64,000 nt of DNA, from the NCBI GenBank assembly GCA_001940645.1, contig MDVS01000001.1:61087-125086 (forward strand), in the 5' to 3' direction. This DNA comes from Candidatus Heimdallarchaeota archaeon LC_3. GTDB taxonomy: Archaea > Asgardarchaeota > Heimdallarchaeia > Hodarchaeales > LC-3. Below, piece by piece: positions 18,409 through 27,807 of this stretch. The notes beneath the pieces were generated by a model, which was not told the origin of the DNA, searched no databases, and saw only the letters and a program-made list of their open reading frames with translations. A program made the position numbers and the translations under genes. The first letter of the stretch is position 1; the number at the start of each line of letters is the position of its first letter.

Positions 18409-18810
18409 ATGTATAATTATTCAGATAAAAGACTTCTTCAATACATTTTATTTGTTGGAGCAATTCAAGCTGGATTTTTTGGAGTAGTGTTGATTTTTAG
18501 AGAGTTTTATTATACGTGGGATTGGATTAATTTAAAAATCCCTTCTCCTTCTCTTTACGCTGATGTTTCAGCTGTATTTCTTTTAGTTATGTCCTTTTGG
18601 ACATTTTATATCGCTAAAAAGATGCAACCTGAATTCTGGATAATTATTGCAGGATCTTCTGCAGGTAGAATTATTTACTTTAATATAGCATTAGTAGGCT
18701 TTTTGACAAGCTCAAATGAATTTATGTATGTGCTAATTGGATTATCTGATTTATTAATTGGCATTTCCCTTATATATGTTGCATATAGACTTAAAAAAGC
18801 AATAAATTAG
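18409..18810 (+). CDS. Small four-helix membrane protein, unknown function
   Basis: The 133-residue protein has four predicted membrane segments (about residues 11-29, 45-65, 74-95 and 104-127), with a short basic C-terminus. A conserved-looking Trp-Asp-Trp in the first loop and FWIIIAGSSAGRIIYF in the third helix are the only notable features. It resembles small DUF4345-like membrane proteins in layout but I cannot assign a family. It follows the 76-residue gene by 9 bases. Confidence 0.6.
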   Translation: MYNYSDKRLLQYILFVGAIQAGFFGVVLIFREFYYTWDWINLKIPSPSLYADVSAVFLLVMSFWTFYIAKKMQPEFWIIIAGSSAGRIIYFNIALVGFLTSSNEFMYVLIGLSDLLIGISLIYVAYRLKKAIN

Positions 18811-18818
18811 TATAAATT

Positions 18819-19841
18819 CTAATTATCTTGCCAAAAAATCTCTATAAAGGTTCTAGCAACAAATGGTATAAATTGCCATCGAATGTTTGTTTGCTTAAAT
18901 GGAAATTTTCGCATTGTTTGGGGATATTTCCTAAACATCCAAAGGCCGGCAAATCCTAAGTAAGGTGCAAAAAGAAATCCATAGACTATACTTGTAAGAA
19001 AATTCCATCCATATGCGAAGGGAGAACCATGAAATGTTAAACTCCTCGAATAATCATTAAATCCTTCAGTTGTTTTATACGTGTATCCTGATAAAATGTT
19101 TGATTTTTTAAATCCTCTAAATTTGGCTGAAAAAAAGCTAGTAGCAAACACGACTCTATTTTTTATTACAGTGAAATCGACAGGTGTGGCATGGATTGCT
19201 CCCATTTCTGTTATGGTTGCGACGATTAAATACTGACTGGAGTTTATTATCTTCCATTCTTCTAATGATACTTTTTTTCCATTTTTCCAATGCGGTAAGA
19301 AAGATTTTCTTCTAAATCCTTTGAATAAGTTTTTGGGAATCCTTTTGAAGCTATGACTTCCAAAATTTATTCCAGACCAATAATTTACTTTAAAAATTTC
19401 AATTTTAACAAGTAACAACTTACTATTTTGTTTCCAAACTGAAGAATTGCTAAACGAGGTATTAAATTCGGTTTTTGAATCATTCCAATTGACGATATTA
19501 CCTATAAATAAAATTCCTTTGTTTTCAGTTGGGTCTGATTTCGAACTTCTGTGAGTGGTAATACTTATCGTTTTATAAACAATTTTACTTTTTTCAAGGG
19601 ATTTCAGGGTATTTTTATTATTAATGGTAAGAAAATAAAGAAAATTAATTTCTAGTTTCTTCATCCAAATTGGGGAAAAGCTTATTTTATCATCAAGAAA
19701 TCTTTGACATAGTAATGCCTCGGGATTGTTATTAATCCAACTTTTGATAATTTTAGAAACTTTTTCGGGTTTTGAATTAGGAATTACTACAAATCTCCAT
19801 AAATATATGTAAATAAGTCTGTTTAACGAAATATTTAGCAA
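18819..19841 (-). CDS. Protein with PNPOx-like split-barrel (FMN-binding-type) domain
   Basis: The C-terminal half of this 340-residue protein (about 193-255) reads as a pyridoxamine-phosphate-oxidase-like split barrel: QYLIVATITEMGAIHATPVD, VIKNRVVFATSF, FSAKFRGFKKS. The N-terminal half (about 60-165) contains beta-rich stretches (LLLVKIEIFKVNYWSG) that look like the end of another split barrel, so this may be a tandem fold. The C-terminus is aromatic and hydrophobic, including FLTSIVYGFLFAPYLGFAGL, which may touch membrane. Substrate and cofactor are unknown. The exact start is uncertain. Confidence 0.55.
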   Translation of the reverse strand: MLNISLNRLIYIYLWRFVVIPNSKPEKVSKIIKSWINNNPEALLCQRFLDDKISFSPIWMKKLEINFLYFLTINNKNTLKSLEKSKIVYKTISITTHRSSKSDPTENKGILFIGNIVNWNDSKTEFNTSFSNSSVWKQNSKLLLVKIEIFKVNYWSGINFGSHSFKRIPKNLFKGFRRKSFLPHWKNGKKVSLEEWKIINSSQYLIVATITEMGAIHATPVDFTVIKNRVVFATSFFSAKFRGFKKSNILSGYTYKTTEGFNDYSRSLTFHGSPFAYGWNFLTSIVYGFLFAPYLGFAGLWMFRKYPQTMRKFPFKQTNIRWQFIPFVARTFIEIFWQDN

Positions 19842-20092
19842 ATTTTTGTAATTTCTGGAGCAAAAAATTGTTCAAATTATCATAATATTGTTCATGTATA
19901 AAGGATTTATTCAGACTGAAAACTATGAATTTACATTAATTCAAACATATCGTTTAAGTTTCATTGCTAAATCTTATTGGTAAAATTGATACGATACTCT
20001 GACATTCAAAACAAGAAAAACTAAATCTCTATGTTAAATTAACTCTGAAACTTAAGAATTAACAATAAATACTAAATTAAATATTGATAAAA

Positions 20093-22765
20093 ATGAAAAA
20101 TATTTCTAGTTATTCTTTCTGTCAAGAAGGGCATATAAAAAAAAATAGTAGTGATTTACAATTCGTTCCTGAATCAGCTCCAAGGCATTATTCACCAGAT
20201 CTTACAATATTATGCAGAGATCTAGATGTTAATATACATTTTAAAGATTTGACTTCAAAAAAAGCAGATGTCACAGCTAAAATAACAGTTTCTGGTATGG
20301 GATCTGGTAGTAATGAAATTAGATTTAATGCAAAAGCTGATTCAATCAAAATTTCTCAACTAAAAATTAATAATACAATATTTAACGATTATTCCATAAA
20401 AAACGATAAACTAATTATTCACCGTTCAGTCAAAGCTGACGAAACGATAGAAATTACAGTTGATTATTTATTAGATTATCCAAAATCTGGAATTTATTGG
20501 ATTATTCCAGACCCCAAAAGACCTCAACGTCCTAGTCAGATTTGGACACAAGGTGAATCTGAAGAAGCACGGTATTGGCTGCCCTGTATCGATTCTCCTA
20601 TGCAAGTATATCCCACAAAATTTACTGTGAAAGTACCTAATGGATTTGATGTATTATCAAACGGGAAATTACTTGAAAAGATAGAAGAAGGAGATGAAAC
20701 AGTATTTGTTTGGTACCAGGATCAACCACATCCTGCCTATCTCATTACTTTATGTATTGGTAAGTTTGTCTTTTATGAAGATGCTCCCATTAGAGAAGAA
20801 GTTCCGTTAAGATATTTTGCAGATAAAGATCAATTCTCTTCTGATGATCTCTATAGGTCGTTTAAAGAAACTCCTCAAATGATAAAATTTTTATCAGAGA
20901 AACTTAATGTTGATTATGCTTGGGCAAAGTATCACCAAGTTGTTTTAGAAGATTTTACTGGAGCTATGGAGAATACATCAGCTACTTCATGGTTTTGGGA
21001 TAGCTTGTTATCAAAAGATGAATCTGAAATTTATCCTAACCCTCATATTACTGAAGAGGTGAATATACATGAATTAGCTCATCAATGGTTTGGTGATTTA
21101 GTAGTTATCAAACATTGGGCTTCAGCTTATTTAAAAGAAGGAATGGTCACTTATCTTACAAGTTGCTATTTAGAAGAATTCTATGGGAAAGATGTTCATT
21201 TTCTTGATATGTATAATAATCAAGAGTATTATCTTAAAGAACTGAAAACTCGATATGCTCGTCCTATTGTACACAATAAATATAATTATTCTTTCGATTT
21301 ATTTGATGACCATACCTATCCTGGTGGAGCATGGCGATTTCATATGATCAGGAGAATCATTGGAGATAAGTTATGGTGGAAAACATTAACTCAATATTTA
21401 ACAGTTAATAGACATAAATCAGTTGAATCTATGAATTTTATTAAAGCATTAGACGAAATTTCGGGGATAAATTTTCGTGAATTCTTTGATGATTGGGTTT
21501 TCAGCCCTGGTGTCCCAGATTTAAAAATTCAATATAGCTTTAACAACAAAACAAAAACAAAATTAGTAGTTTTGAACGTAGAACAAAGTCAAGCAATAAT
21601 GAAAACTAACAAGGATGATTCCGTTCAATTTGATTATGATAAACTTTTTAAATTAGATTTTCAGATAGGATGGCTTGATAAAGATCACGTATGGCATTAT
21701 GAAAGGATTCACATTCCTAAACAACTTTCAACAGCAGTATCTTTCCCTGTAGCGGAAGAACCCTTGGCTATATACATTAATTCAAATTTAGATGTCTTGA
21801 TGGAATATAAAGTCAAAGAATTTTCTACTAAAATGCATAAAAATTTAGCAGAATATGGTCCAGATACATTAAGCAGATTTCTAGCAATAAAAGAACTAAT
21901 CAAAAAAGAATTTGTTAAAGAAAGTAAATTTATTACTAAAATCATTAAGAAAGAAGCAGATTCTTGTATTCAATCATTTAGAAAAATGATTCATGAAGTT
22001 GGAGAAATTAGATCTCCTCTATCATTTAATATTTTGAAATCATTAATTGATGAAAAACGAGATAAACTTCCGGTAGTAGCATCTGTAATTCCATTGTTGG
22101 GAAAATTTCAAACAGAAAAAGCATTAGAACTCTTGTTATCTTTTACAAATCATCATAATACTGCACTTCAAAATTTAGCAATAAGACAACTTGGTTCTAC
22201 CCAATTTTCTGAAAAAGTTTTTGATTTGCTTAAAGAAAACGTTGATAAACCATCTTGGAATAGTAAAATGGCAATCAATGCTATTAATAGTTTAGGAGAC
22301 CTTTACGAACCAATATCTGAGATTGTTTGGTTTTTATTAGACATAGCTGAACAAACGAAATATCATTTTAATGTTCGTACAAATGCTTTGCAGGGTATTA
22401 TTTCTCATGCTTCAATGATCGATACAGGGTTAAAAGTAAAAATCATTCCTAGATTAGAAGTGTTATTAAGTGATCCTGAGGATAGAATAAGTAGAAAGAG
22501 CGCTTCTGTTCTTAGTAATCTTAAATCATTTAGTAGTAAACCATTAATTGAAACTATGATTAATACTTTATCTGATGGTCTTCAAAATCAAATGAGAACA
22601 GTAATGGAAAATTTTGGTAAAGACGACCAACCAACAAAAGAATTAACACAATTACGAAAAGAAATATTTAATGTTTCAAAAACTAACAAAGAATTAAAAG
22701 AAAAATTACTGAAATTAGAAACTATTGTTTTTTCAGACAAGAAAGGTTCAGATAATCAGAAATAG
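20093..22765 (+). CDS. M1 family zinc aminopeptidase with C-terminal HEAT-like region
   Basis: The roughly 890-residue protein has the M1 layout: an N-terminal beta domain, a thermolysin-like domain with the substrate-anchoring FTGAMENTS, and the zinc site HELAH followed 18 residues later by Glu in YLKEG (about residues 326, 330 and 349 from this ATG). The C-terminal third has alpha-helical repeats (LLSFTNHHNTALQNLAI, then VRTNALQGII) of HEAT/ARM type, as in long M1 proteins and TAF2-like relatives. It probably trims N-terminal residues of peptides in the cytosol. A TTG at 20084 is an alternative start. Confidence 0.9.
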   Translation: MKNISSYSFCQEGHIKKNSSDLQFVPESAPRHYSPDLTILCRDLDVNIHFKDLTSKKADVTAKITVSGMGSGSNEIRFNAKADSIKISQLKINNTIFNDYSIKNDKLIIHRSVKADETIEITVDYLLDYPKSGIYWIIPDPKRPQRPSQIWTQGESEEARYWLPCIDSPMQVYPTKFTVKVPNGFDVLSNGKLLEKIEEGDETVFVWYQDQPHPAYLITLCIGKFVFYEDAPIREEVPLRYFADKDQFSSDDLYRSFKETPQMIKFLSEKLNVDYAWAKYHQVVLEDFTGAMENTSATSWFWDSLLSKDESEIYPNPHITEEVNIHELAHQWFGDLVVIKHWASAYLKEGMVTYLTSCYLEEFYGKDVHFLDMYNNQEYYLKELKTRYARPIVHNKYNYSFDLFDDHTYPGGAWRFHMIRRIIGDKLWWKTLTQYLTVNRHKSVESMNFIKALDEISGINFREFFDDWVFSPGVPDLKIQYSFNNKTKTKLVVLNVEQSQAIMKTNKDDSVQFDYDKLFKLDFQIGWLDKDHVWHYERIHIPKQLSTAVSFPVAEEPLAIYINSNLDVLMEYKVKEFSTKMHKNLAEYGPDTLSRFLAIKELIKKEFVKESKFITKIIKKEADSCIQSFRKMIHEVGEIRSPLSFNILKSLIDEKRDKLPVVASVIPLLGKFQTEKALELLLSFTNHHNTALQNLAIRQLGSTQFSEKVFDLLKENVDKPSWNSKMAINAINSLGDLYEPISEIVWFLLDIAEQTKYHFNVRTNALQGIISHASMIDTGLKVKIIPRLEVLLSDPEDRISRKSASVLSNLKSFSSKPLIETMINTLSDGLQNQMRTVMENFGKDDQPTKELTQLRKEIFNVSKTNKELKEKLLKLETIVFSDKKGSDNQK

Positions 22766-23367
22766 ATATAAGAATCATCTTTTACCTCTTTCATCTCAAT
22801 TTCTTCAATTAATGTCGTTATAAGCATTCTCTCTTGTTGGTTAAAATAATGAATTTTTCCCTTTCTTGCTAACAGATTGATTAATTTTAATTGTAAGATA
22901 CCTAAAAATTCAGGAACTTTACGTGCATCGCTATCTAAAATATGCAAAAACAGCAACTGGTTTTTTTCTGGTAAAATACCAAATGAACTATGTCTTCCGT
23001 CTATATAATTTTGAAGAACCATTGCTTGTAGTGTTCTGAAATTATTTATTAAATCCTTATCAATTTTCCAATCAGCTGTTGATGATGGATGAGTCCTTAA
23101 TTGCTTTCTTAATGGATAAAGTGATGTGATTATTTTTGATTTACTTTGATAAGAAGATAGATCGGCTCTATATGCATCATCAATTAACGGAGAAAGGTTT
23201 TCAATAAAATCCGAGATACTTTCAAGTATATCAGTAGTGGAAGTATGTCTACTTCTTAGAATTTGACTAGAGTAATTAGTTACTACTCCACCATAAATTG
23301 ACAATGTTTTCGTTAAATTATCTGATATTAATAATGGTTCAGGATTAGGTTTTATCAAAATGTTCAT
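22756..23367 (-). CDS. Uncharacterised alpha-helical protein
   Basis: The 203-residue protein was not recognised. It is rich in leucine and helical segments (DILESISDFIENLSPLIDDA and LQLKLINLLARKGK), and the C-terminus has an acidic helix. There are no metal motifs, signal peptide or membrane helix. The end overlaps the end of the M1 aminopeptidase gene by 10 bases, tail-to-tail. Start is the ATG at 23367. Confidence 0.5.
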   Translation of the reverse strand: MNILIKPNPEPLLISDNLTKTLSIYGGVVTNYSSQILRSRHTSTTDILESISDFIENLSPLIDDAYRADLSSYQSKSKIITSLYPLRKQLRTHPSSTADWKIDKDLINNFRTLQAMVLQNYIDGRHSSFGILPEKNQLLFLHILDSDARKVPEFLGILQLKLINLLARKGKIHYFNQQERMLITTLIEEIEMKEVKDDSYIYF

Positions 23368-23548
23368 AATTATAGGTACTTAAAACACTTCATTCTATTT
23401 AAAGAGTTCTATTGGGGATTACGTAATTATAAGGAATGAATTGAAAGAAGGAAAAAATGAAAAAATATGGACTTAAGCATATTTAATTTAAAATTCCATT
23501 CTATACTAGTATTATGGAGACTTTTTTCATTTTCGTAGGTAATTTCAC

Positions 23549-24745
23549 ATGCGGATAGGAATATTCTCAGACACTTGGCTTCCAAACATTAATGGAGTTT
23601 CTTTTTCTGTCTTAAACCAACTGAAAGCACTTCATAAAGAACATGAGTTATTTCTATTCGTTCCTAAAACGTTTGAAGACAAATTTGAAAAAATTCCTGA
23701 TTCAGTAAAAGTTTTTGAATTTTCTGGGGTAATTTTCCCACCATATCCAGGCTATGTAATGTCCTTTCCTCCGGTTAGATCTTTAAAAAAAATAATGAAA
23801 TCCCAACGACTTGATTTAATACATACTCACACTCCATTTCTCCAAGGTTGGAATGGATTGTTTTACCGGAAAATGCAAAACACTCCGATTGTGAGTACTT
23901 TTCACACTCATATAGTGGAATATTTAGGGCATCTCTTAGCAGGTATTGCTGAGGATAAGGTTAAACGATTACTTGGAGAACCAGCTTGGTATTTAATTCG
24001 AGGTTATTATAATAAACATCATGCTGTTATCACACCAAGTGCCATCATGAAGCAGGAACTAGAAGAACATGGATTAAAGAATGTTCGATCAGTTCCAAAC
24101 CCAATATCACCTTTATTTTTTGAAAAACATGACAAAATGAAAATACAAGCGAAGAAATTCCGAAAAAAATTCTCTATTCCGTCTAATGCAAAGATAATAA
24201 TGTATGTTGGAAGAATTGCTTTTGAAAAACGTTTAGAAGTACTGTTAAAGGCATATAAAAATCTTAAAAAAGAGTATCCTGACTTTTTTTTGGCAATTGT
24301 TGGTGATGGACCACAGTTCAGTATGTATAAGGAGAAAGCAGCAAAAATGAAACTAATTGATTATGTATTTACAGGATACATACATCATTCCCAATTACCA
24401 GCTGTTTATCATGCAGGTGATATATTCGTCAGTCCAAGTAATACAGAAACACAAGGGTTAACTTTTATAGAAGCTATGTCACAGGGATTACCTGTATTAG
24501 GAGTTCGATCTAGAGGAGTTTCCGATTCGGTGATTCATAAGAAAAATGGATATTTAACAGAAAAATTAATTTCTCTTGAATTTGAAACTTTAATAAAATA
24601 TATCTTTGATCATCCAGAAGAAGTAAGTACTATAAACAAAGAGGCTAAACAAACAGCTTCATTATTTAGCTATGATGGTTATAGAAAAAGATTAACATCA
24701 GCATATTCGCTAGCAATAATGAATTGGAAAAAAAAGAATATTTGA
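23549..24745 (+). CDS. GT4-family glycosyltransferase
   Basis: The 398-residue protein has GT-B architecture: MRIGIFSDTWLPNINGVS (N-terminal Gly-rich donor loop), HTHTPFLQGW and STFHTHIVEY, then the nucleotide-sugar domain with IMYVGRIAFEKRLEVLLKAY and the E-x7-E motif in TETQGLTFIEAMSQG. This pattern matches monoglucosyldiacylglycerol synthase/alpha-glycosyltransferase-like enzymes that use UDP- or GDP-sugars. Acceptor may be a lipid given neighbouring lipid genes. The frame is intact with the start at the ATG of 23549. Confidence 0.88.
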   Translation: MRIGIFSDTWLPNINGVSFSVLNQLKALHKEHELFLFVPKTFEDKFEKIPDSVKVFEFSGVIFPPYPGYVMSFPPVRSLKKIMKSQRLDLIHTHTPFLQGWNGLFYRKMQNTPIVSTFHTHIVEYLGHLLAGIAEDKVKRLLGEPAWYLIRGYYNKHHAVITPSAIMKQELEEHGLKNVRSVPNPISPLFFEKHDKMKIQAKKFRKKFSIPSNAKIIMYVGRIAFEKRLEVLLKAYKNLKKEYPDFFLAIVGDGPQFSMYKEKAAKMKLIDYVFTGYIHHSQLPAVYHAGDIFVSPSNTETQGLTFIEAMSQGLPVLGVRSRGVSDSVIHKKNGYLTEKLISLEFETLIKYIFDHPEEVSTINKEAKQTASLFSYDGYRKRLTSAYSLAIMNWKKKNI

Positions 24746-24748
24746 GAT

Positions 24749-26422
24749 TTATTTCTTAAGTTCTTCTTGTCTCAACTCTCTTCTAAGAACTTTTCCAATC
24801 ATAGAGAGGGGTAAATCTTTTCGAATCTCTAATTCCTTAGGTTTTCGATATGAAGCAAGATTTTCTTCACAAAATTTCAGTAATTCTGTTTCAGTAGCAT
24901 CTTTACCTTCTTTTAGAACTACAAAAGCTTTAACTCGTTCTGTTGTTCGTTCATCAGGTACTCCTATAACAGCAGCGTTCTCAACAGCAGGATGTTTAAA
25001 TAAAACTTCTTCAACATCACGGGGGAAAACTTTATACCCAGAAACAATTATCATATCTTTGATACGGTCAGTAATGTAGAAAAAACCTTCTTCATCCATT
25101 TTTCCTACATCACCAGAGTGAAAATACCCATCAGAGTCTATTACTTTAGCTGTTTCTACAGGTTTTTTCCAATATCCCTTCATAATATGAGGACCTTTCA
25201 TACAAATTTCTCCCTCCTCACCTATTGGAACTTCTTCTCCTGTTTCTAAATTTACTATTTTCGAGTGGGTATTTGAAATTGGTATTCCCACTGAACCAAT
25301 TTTTCTTTTAGAATCATCTTTAGCAGGATTAGCATGGCTTATAGGAGACGTTTCAGTTAATCCATATCCCTCTAGAAGAACTGCACCAGTTAGTTTTTCG
25401 AATTGTTTTTGTACCTCAGCAGGTAGTGGAGCTGCCCCTGATAAACAGAATTTTATTGAAGAGAGATCATATTTCTTAATATCGGGATGATTTAACATTG
25501 CGATGTATAATGTTGGGACTCCAGGTAGGTAAGTTGCCTTTGTTTTTACGATTTGTTTTAATAAATTATCGATATCTCTTGGATTAGGTATTAAAACAAA
25601 TCGAGTTCCATGGTACGTCGCACTTAACAAACCTACAGTTAATCCATAAGAATGAAATAAAGGTAATGCTCCAACAAAAGCATCTTCTTCTGGGTTTACT
25701 GGTTGTGGCGTCCAATGTCCTAGGAAATCCGCCTGATGGGAGAAATTCCTATGAGTGGACATTGCACCTTTTGATGGACCTGTTGTGCCTCCTGTATAGA
25801 TCAATACTGCAACGTCTTCAGGATCCTTTCTTACCTTATTGGGCGAATCAAAGCTTCTTCCTTCAGAAATAGCTTTATTCCATAGAATTGCTGTTGGGTC
25901 TTTTTTCTTAGGAGTTGGAATTTTTCCAAGTTTTTTGCCTAAGAAGGAAGTAGCACCTGATAAAACATCTCCAATTGATGTAATAATTACTAATTGCAAT
26001 GAAGTTTCTTCTTTGATTGGTATTATTTCATCATACATGAAATCTGCCGCAATAATAGCTGTTGCACCAGAATCATTCAGTGTATGCTTAAATTCTGATG
26101 AAACATAAAGAGTATTTAATAAAGATCCCACTGCTCCCAAGTATTGGACTGCGAAGAAGGTTACTACAAATTGAGGGATATTAGGCATTAATATAGCTAC
26201 TTTATCTTCAGAAGTAATTCCATTCTTATGTAAAAATGCTGCCAGAGCTTTTACATCAGAATAAATTTCTCCATACGTCCAGGATTTCTTCATGAATTGC
26301 AAATAAGTACTGTTCTCATTTTCTGGAATATGTTTTGCTAACATATCAATTAAATTTATATCTAATAGTTCTAAATCTTTTGGAACACTTTCAGGCCAAA
26401 TTTTATGCCATACATAAGACAT
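24749..26422 (-). CDS. Long-chain fatty acid-CoA ligase (AMP-forming) family
   Basis: The protein of about 557 residues carries the ANL superfamily motifs: P-loop-like IYTGGTTGPSKGA, YGLTETSP, SGDVGKMDEEGFFYITDR and the catalytic Lys region GKVLRREL near the C-terminus. It has the FadD-type length and N-terminus, activating a carboxylic acid to acyl-CoA via an acyl adenylate. In an archaeon this may serve fatty acid import or degradation rather than membrane lipid synthesis. It is tail-to-tail with the GT4 gene 3 bases away. Start GTG 26431 is also possible. Confidence 0.87.
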   Translation of the reverse strand: MSYVWHKIWPESVPKDLELLDINLIDMLAKHIPENENSTYLQFMKKSWTYGEIYSDVKALAAFLHKNGITSEDKVAILMPNIPQFVVTFFAVQYLGAVGSLLNTLYVSSEFKHTLNDSGATAIIAADFMYDEIIPIKEETSLQLVIITSIGDVLSGATSFLGKKLGKIPTPKKKDPTAILWNKAISEGRSFDSPNKVRKDPEDVAVLIYTGGTTGPSKGAMSTHRNFSHQADFLGHWTPQPVNPEEDAFVGALPLFHSYGLTVGLLSATYHGTRFVLIPNPRDIDNLLKQIVKTKATYLPGVPTLYIAMLNHPDIKKYDLSSIKFCLSGAAPLPAEVQKQFEKLTGAVLLEGYGLTETSPISHANPAKDDSKRKIGSVGIPISNTHSKIVNLETGEEVPIGEEGEICMKGPHIMKGYWKKPVETAKVIDSDGYFHSGDVGKMDEEGFFYITDRIKDMIIVSGYKVFPRDVEEVLFKHPAVENAAVIGVPDERTTERVKAFVVLKEGKDATETELLKFCEENLASYRKPKELEIRKDLPLSMIGKVLRRELRQEELKK

Positions 26423-26584
26423 TTTAATCACTTTAATAATATTAGGAAGATTTAAACTAATCTTAAGATAAATTTGTATTTTTCAGTCATTATTATTTCA
26501 GATTAAGTAAATTTAGGGAAACAAATTTTTATAAAAAAACTGTATATGGAAAATAATGACCAAAATCTTAGTGAAATCTATCAA

Positions 26585-27742
26585 TTAAAGAAGATTAGGA
26601 ATATATCCTAAAACCAGAGCTAATATAAAACCAATGGTACCTGCAAAGATTGGAATAGGTAAAGCGGGTAATATTTCATATTTTTCTAACATTCGAAATG
26701 TGAGATAGGATCCTATTAAGATGCCAAGGAACGGTAATATTAACAACCATATATTATTATTTACCAATCCTTCATAAAAGGATTTAGAAATTAGTACCGA
26801 AAAAAATACAAAATCCCCAAGGCCAATTGAAATTTCTGGTGTGTGATAAACTGGAAGTGAGATGGGAATAGGTTGGTAGTCTAAATATTCCTCATTATTT
26901 CCTAAATTTTTTTGAGGGAAATGTATTTCTTTTGAAGGTTTTTCTTCTTCATAATCTGCGGTCGAATTATTTTCAGCAAAATTTTCTTCATCAGATAACG
27001 ATTCTATCATATCAGGATTTTCAACATATTGTTTGTTATCTGATGAATTTTTTTCGGGAAGAGGTGCAAACATTTTTTTAATAGGACCCCAAAACACTGC
27101 GTAAATATCATAAATCGCTAATGCAAGTAATACAAAAAAAAGTGAGACAGTACCAAAATTTATACCGAAAACTACACCCATTAATGATCCGAATAATATC
27201 ATTAATACATTGTGTATTTTCTGAGATCTAAATCGATTCAAACCTAAGACTAAGAAACTTATTATTCCAAATATTAAGCTTATAATTATCATAAACTCAT
27301 TAAGTATGAACACGGCTACTTGAAAAGAGATAAAATCTACGGTTGAGGGGAAAAAAATGAAAATCCAGAACGGTATCGTCCAAAAAACATAAACCCCAAA
27401 CGTAAATGTTGCAAATCCCATCATGGAAGCAAATAACAATTCTAATATCTTGATTTTACCCGTTCGAATTAAAAATACTAGGAAAAATCCTCCTATTAGT
27501 GCAATAAATACATAAATCAGAGCATTTGACAAACCTGCTGCAATTGTACCACCAACATCATCAGGATTTTCAACAGTAATTGGTGCTATATCTTGTACCT
27601 CTTGATCAGTGTAAATAAGTGCATTATTAACAAATATTGTAAAAAATGCTGTCAAAGAAATGGTGATTAATATTGGTATTATGAATTTCCTTGATTCTCG
27701 TAATTGTTGTAAAAAATCCCTAGTGAAGGACATTGTTATCAA
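26585..27742 (-). CDS. Presenilin/signal-peptide-peptidase-like intramembrane aspartyl protease (A22-type)
   Basis: The 385-residue protein has about nine membrane helices and all three signature motifs: Asp212 in IYDIYAVFWGP (helix 6), Asp310 in IGLGDFVFFS (the GxGD motif) and the PAL motif in ILPALPIPI. An approximately 85-residue hydrophilic, acidic loop between helices 6 and 7 fits presenilin topology. The family cleaves transmembrane helices after membrane insertion. It is divergent from thiL across 65 bases. An archaeal member retaining all motifs is likely active. Confidence 0.9.
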   Translation of the reverse strand: MITMSFTRDFLQQLRESRKFIIPILITISLTAFFTIFVNNALIYTDQEVQDIAPITVENPDDVGGTIAAGLSNALIYVFIALIGGFFLVFLIRTGKIKILELLFASMMGFATFTFGVYVFWTIPFWIFIFFPSTVDFISFQVAVFILNEFMIIISLIFGIISFLVLGLNRFRSQKIHNVLMILFGSLMGVVFGINFGTVSLFFVLLALAIYDIYAVFWGPIKKMFAPLPEKNSSDNKQYVENPDMIESLSDEENFAENNSTADYEEEKPSKEIHFPQKNLGNNEEYLDYQPIPISLPVYHTPEISIGLGDFVFFSVLISKSFYEGLVNNNIWLLILPFLGILIGSYLTFRMLEKYEILPALPIPIFAGTIGFILALVLGYIPNLL

Positions 27743-27807
27743 ATAAGATAAAAATGATTTATTGAAAAATCTTTTAGAAGGGGCAAAAGGACAAATCAGA
27801 TTTTATT

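Noticed and set aside
25666..26108. Plus-strand frames opposite the acyl-CoA ligase
   Set aside because: They are antisense shadows; the minus strand has all ANL motifs.
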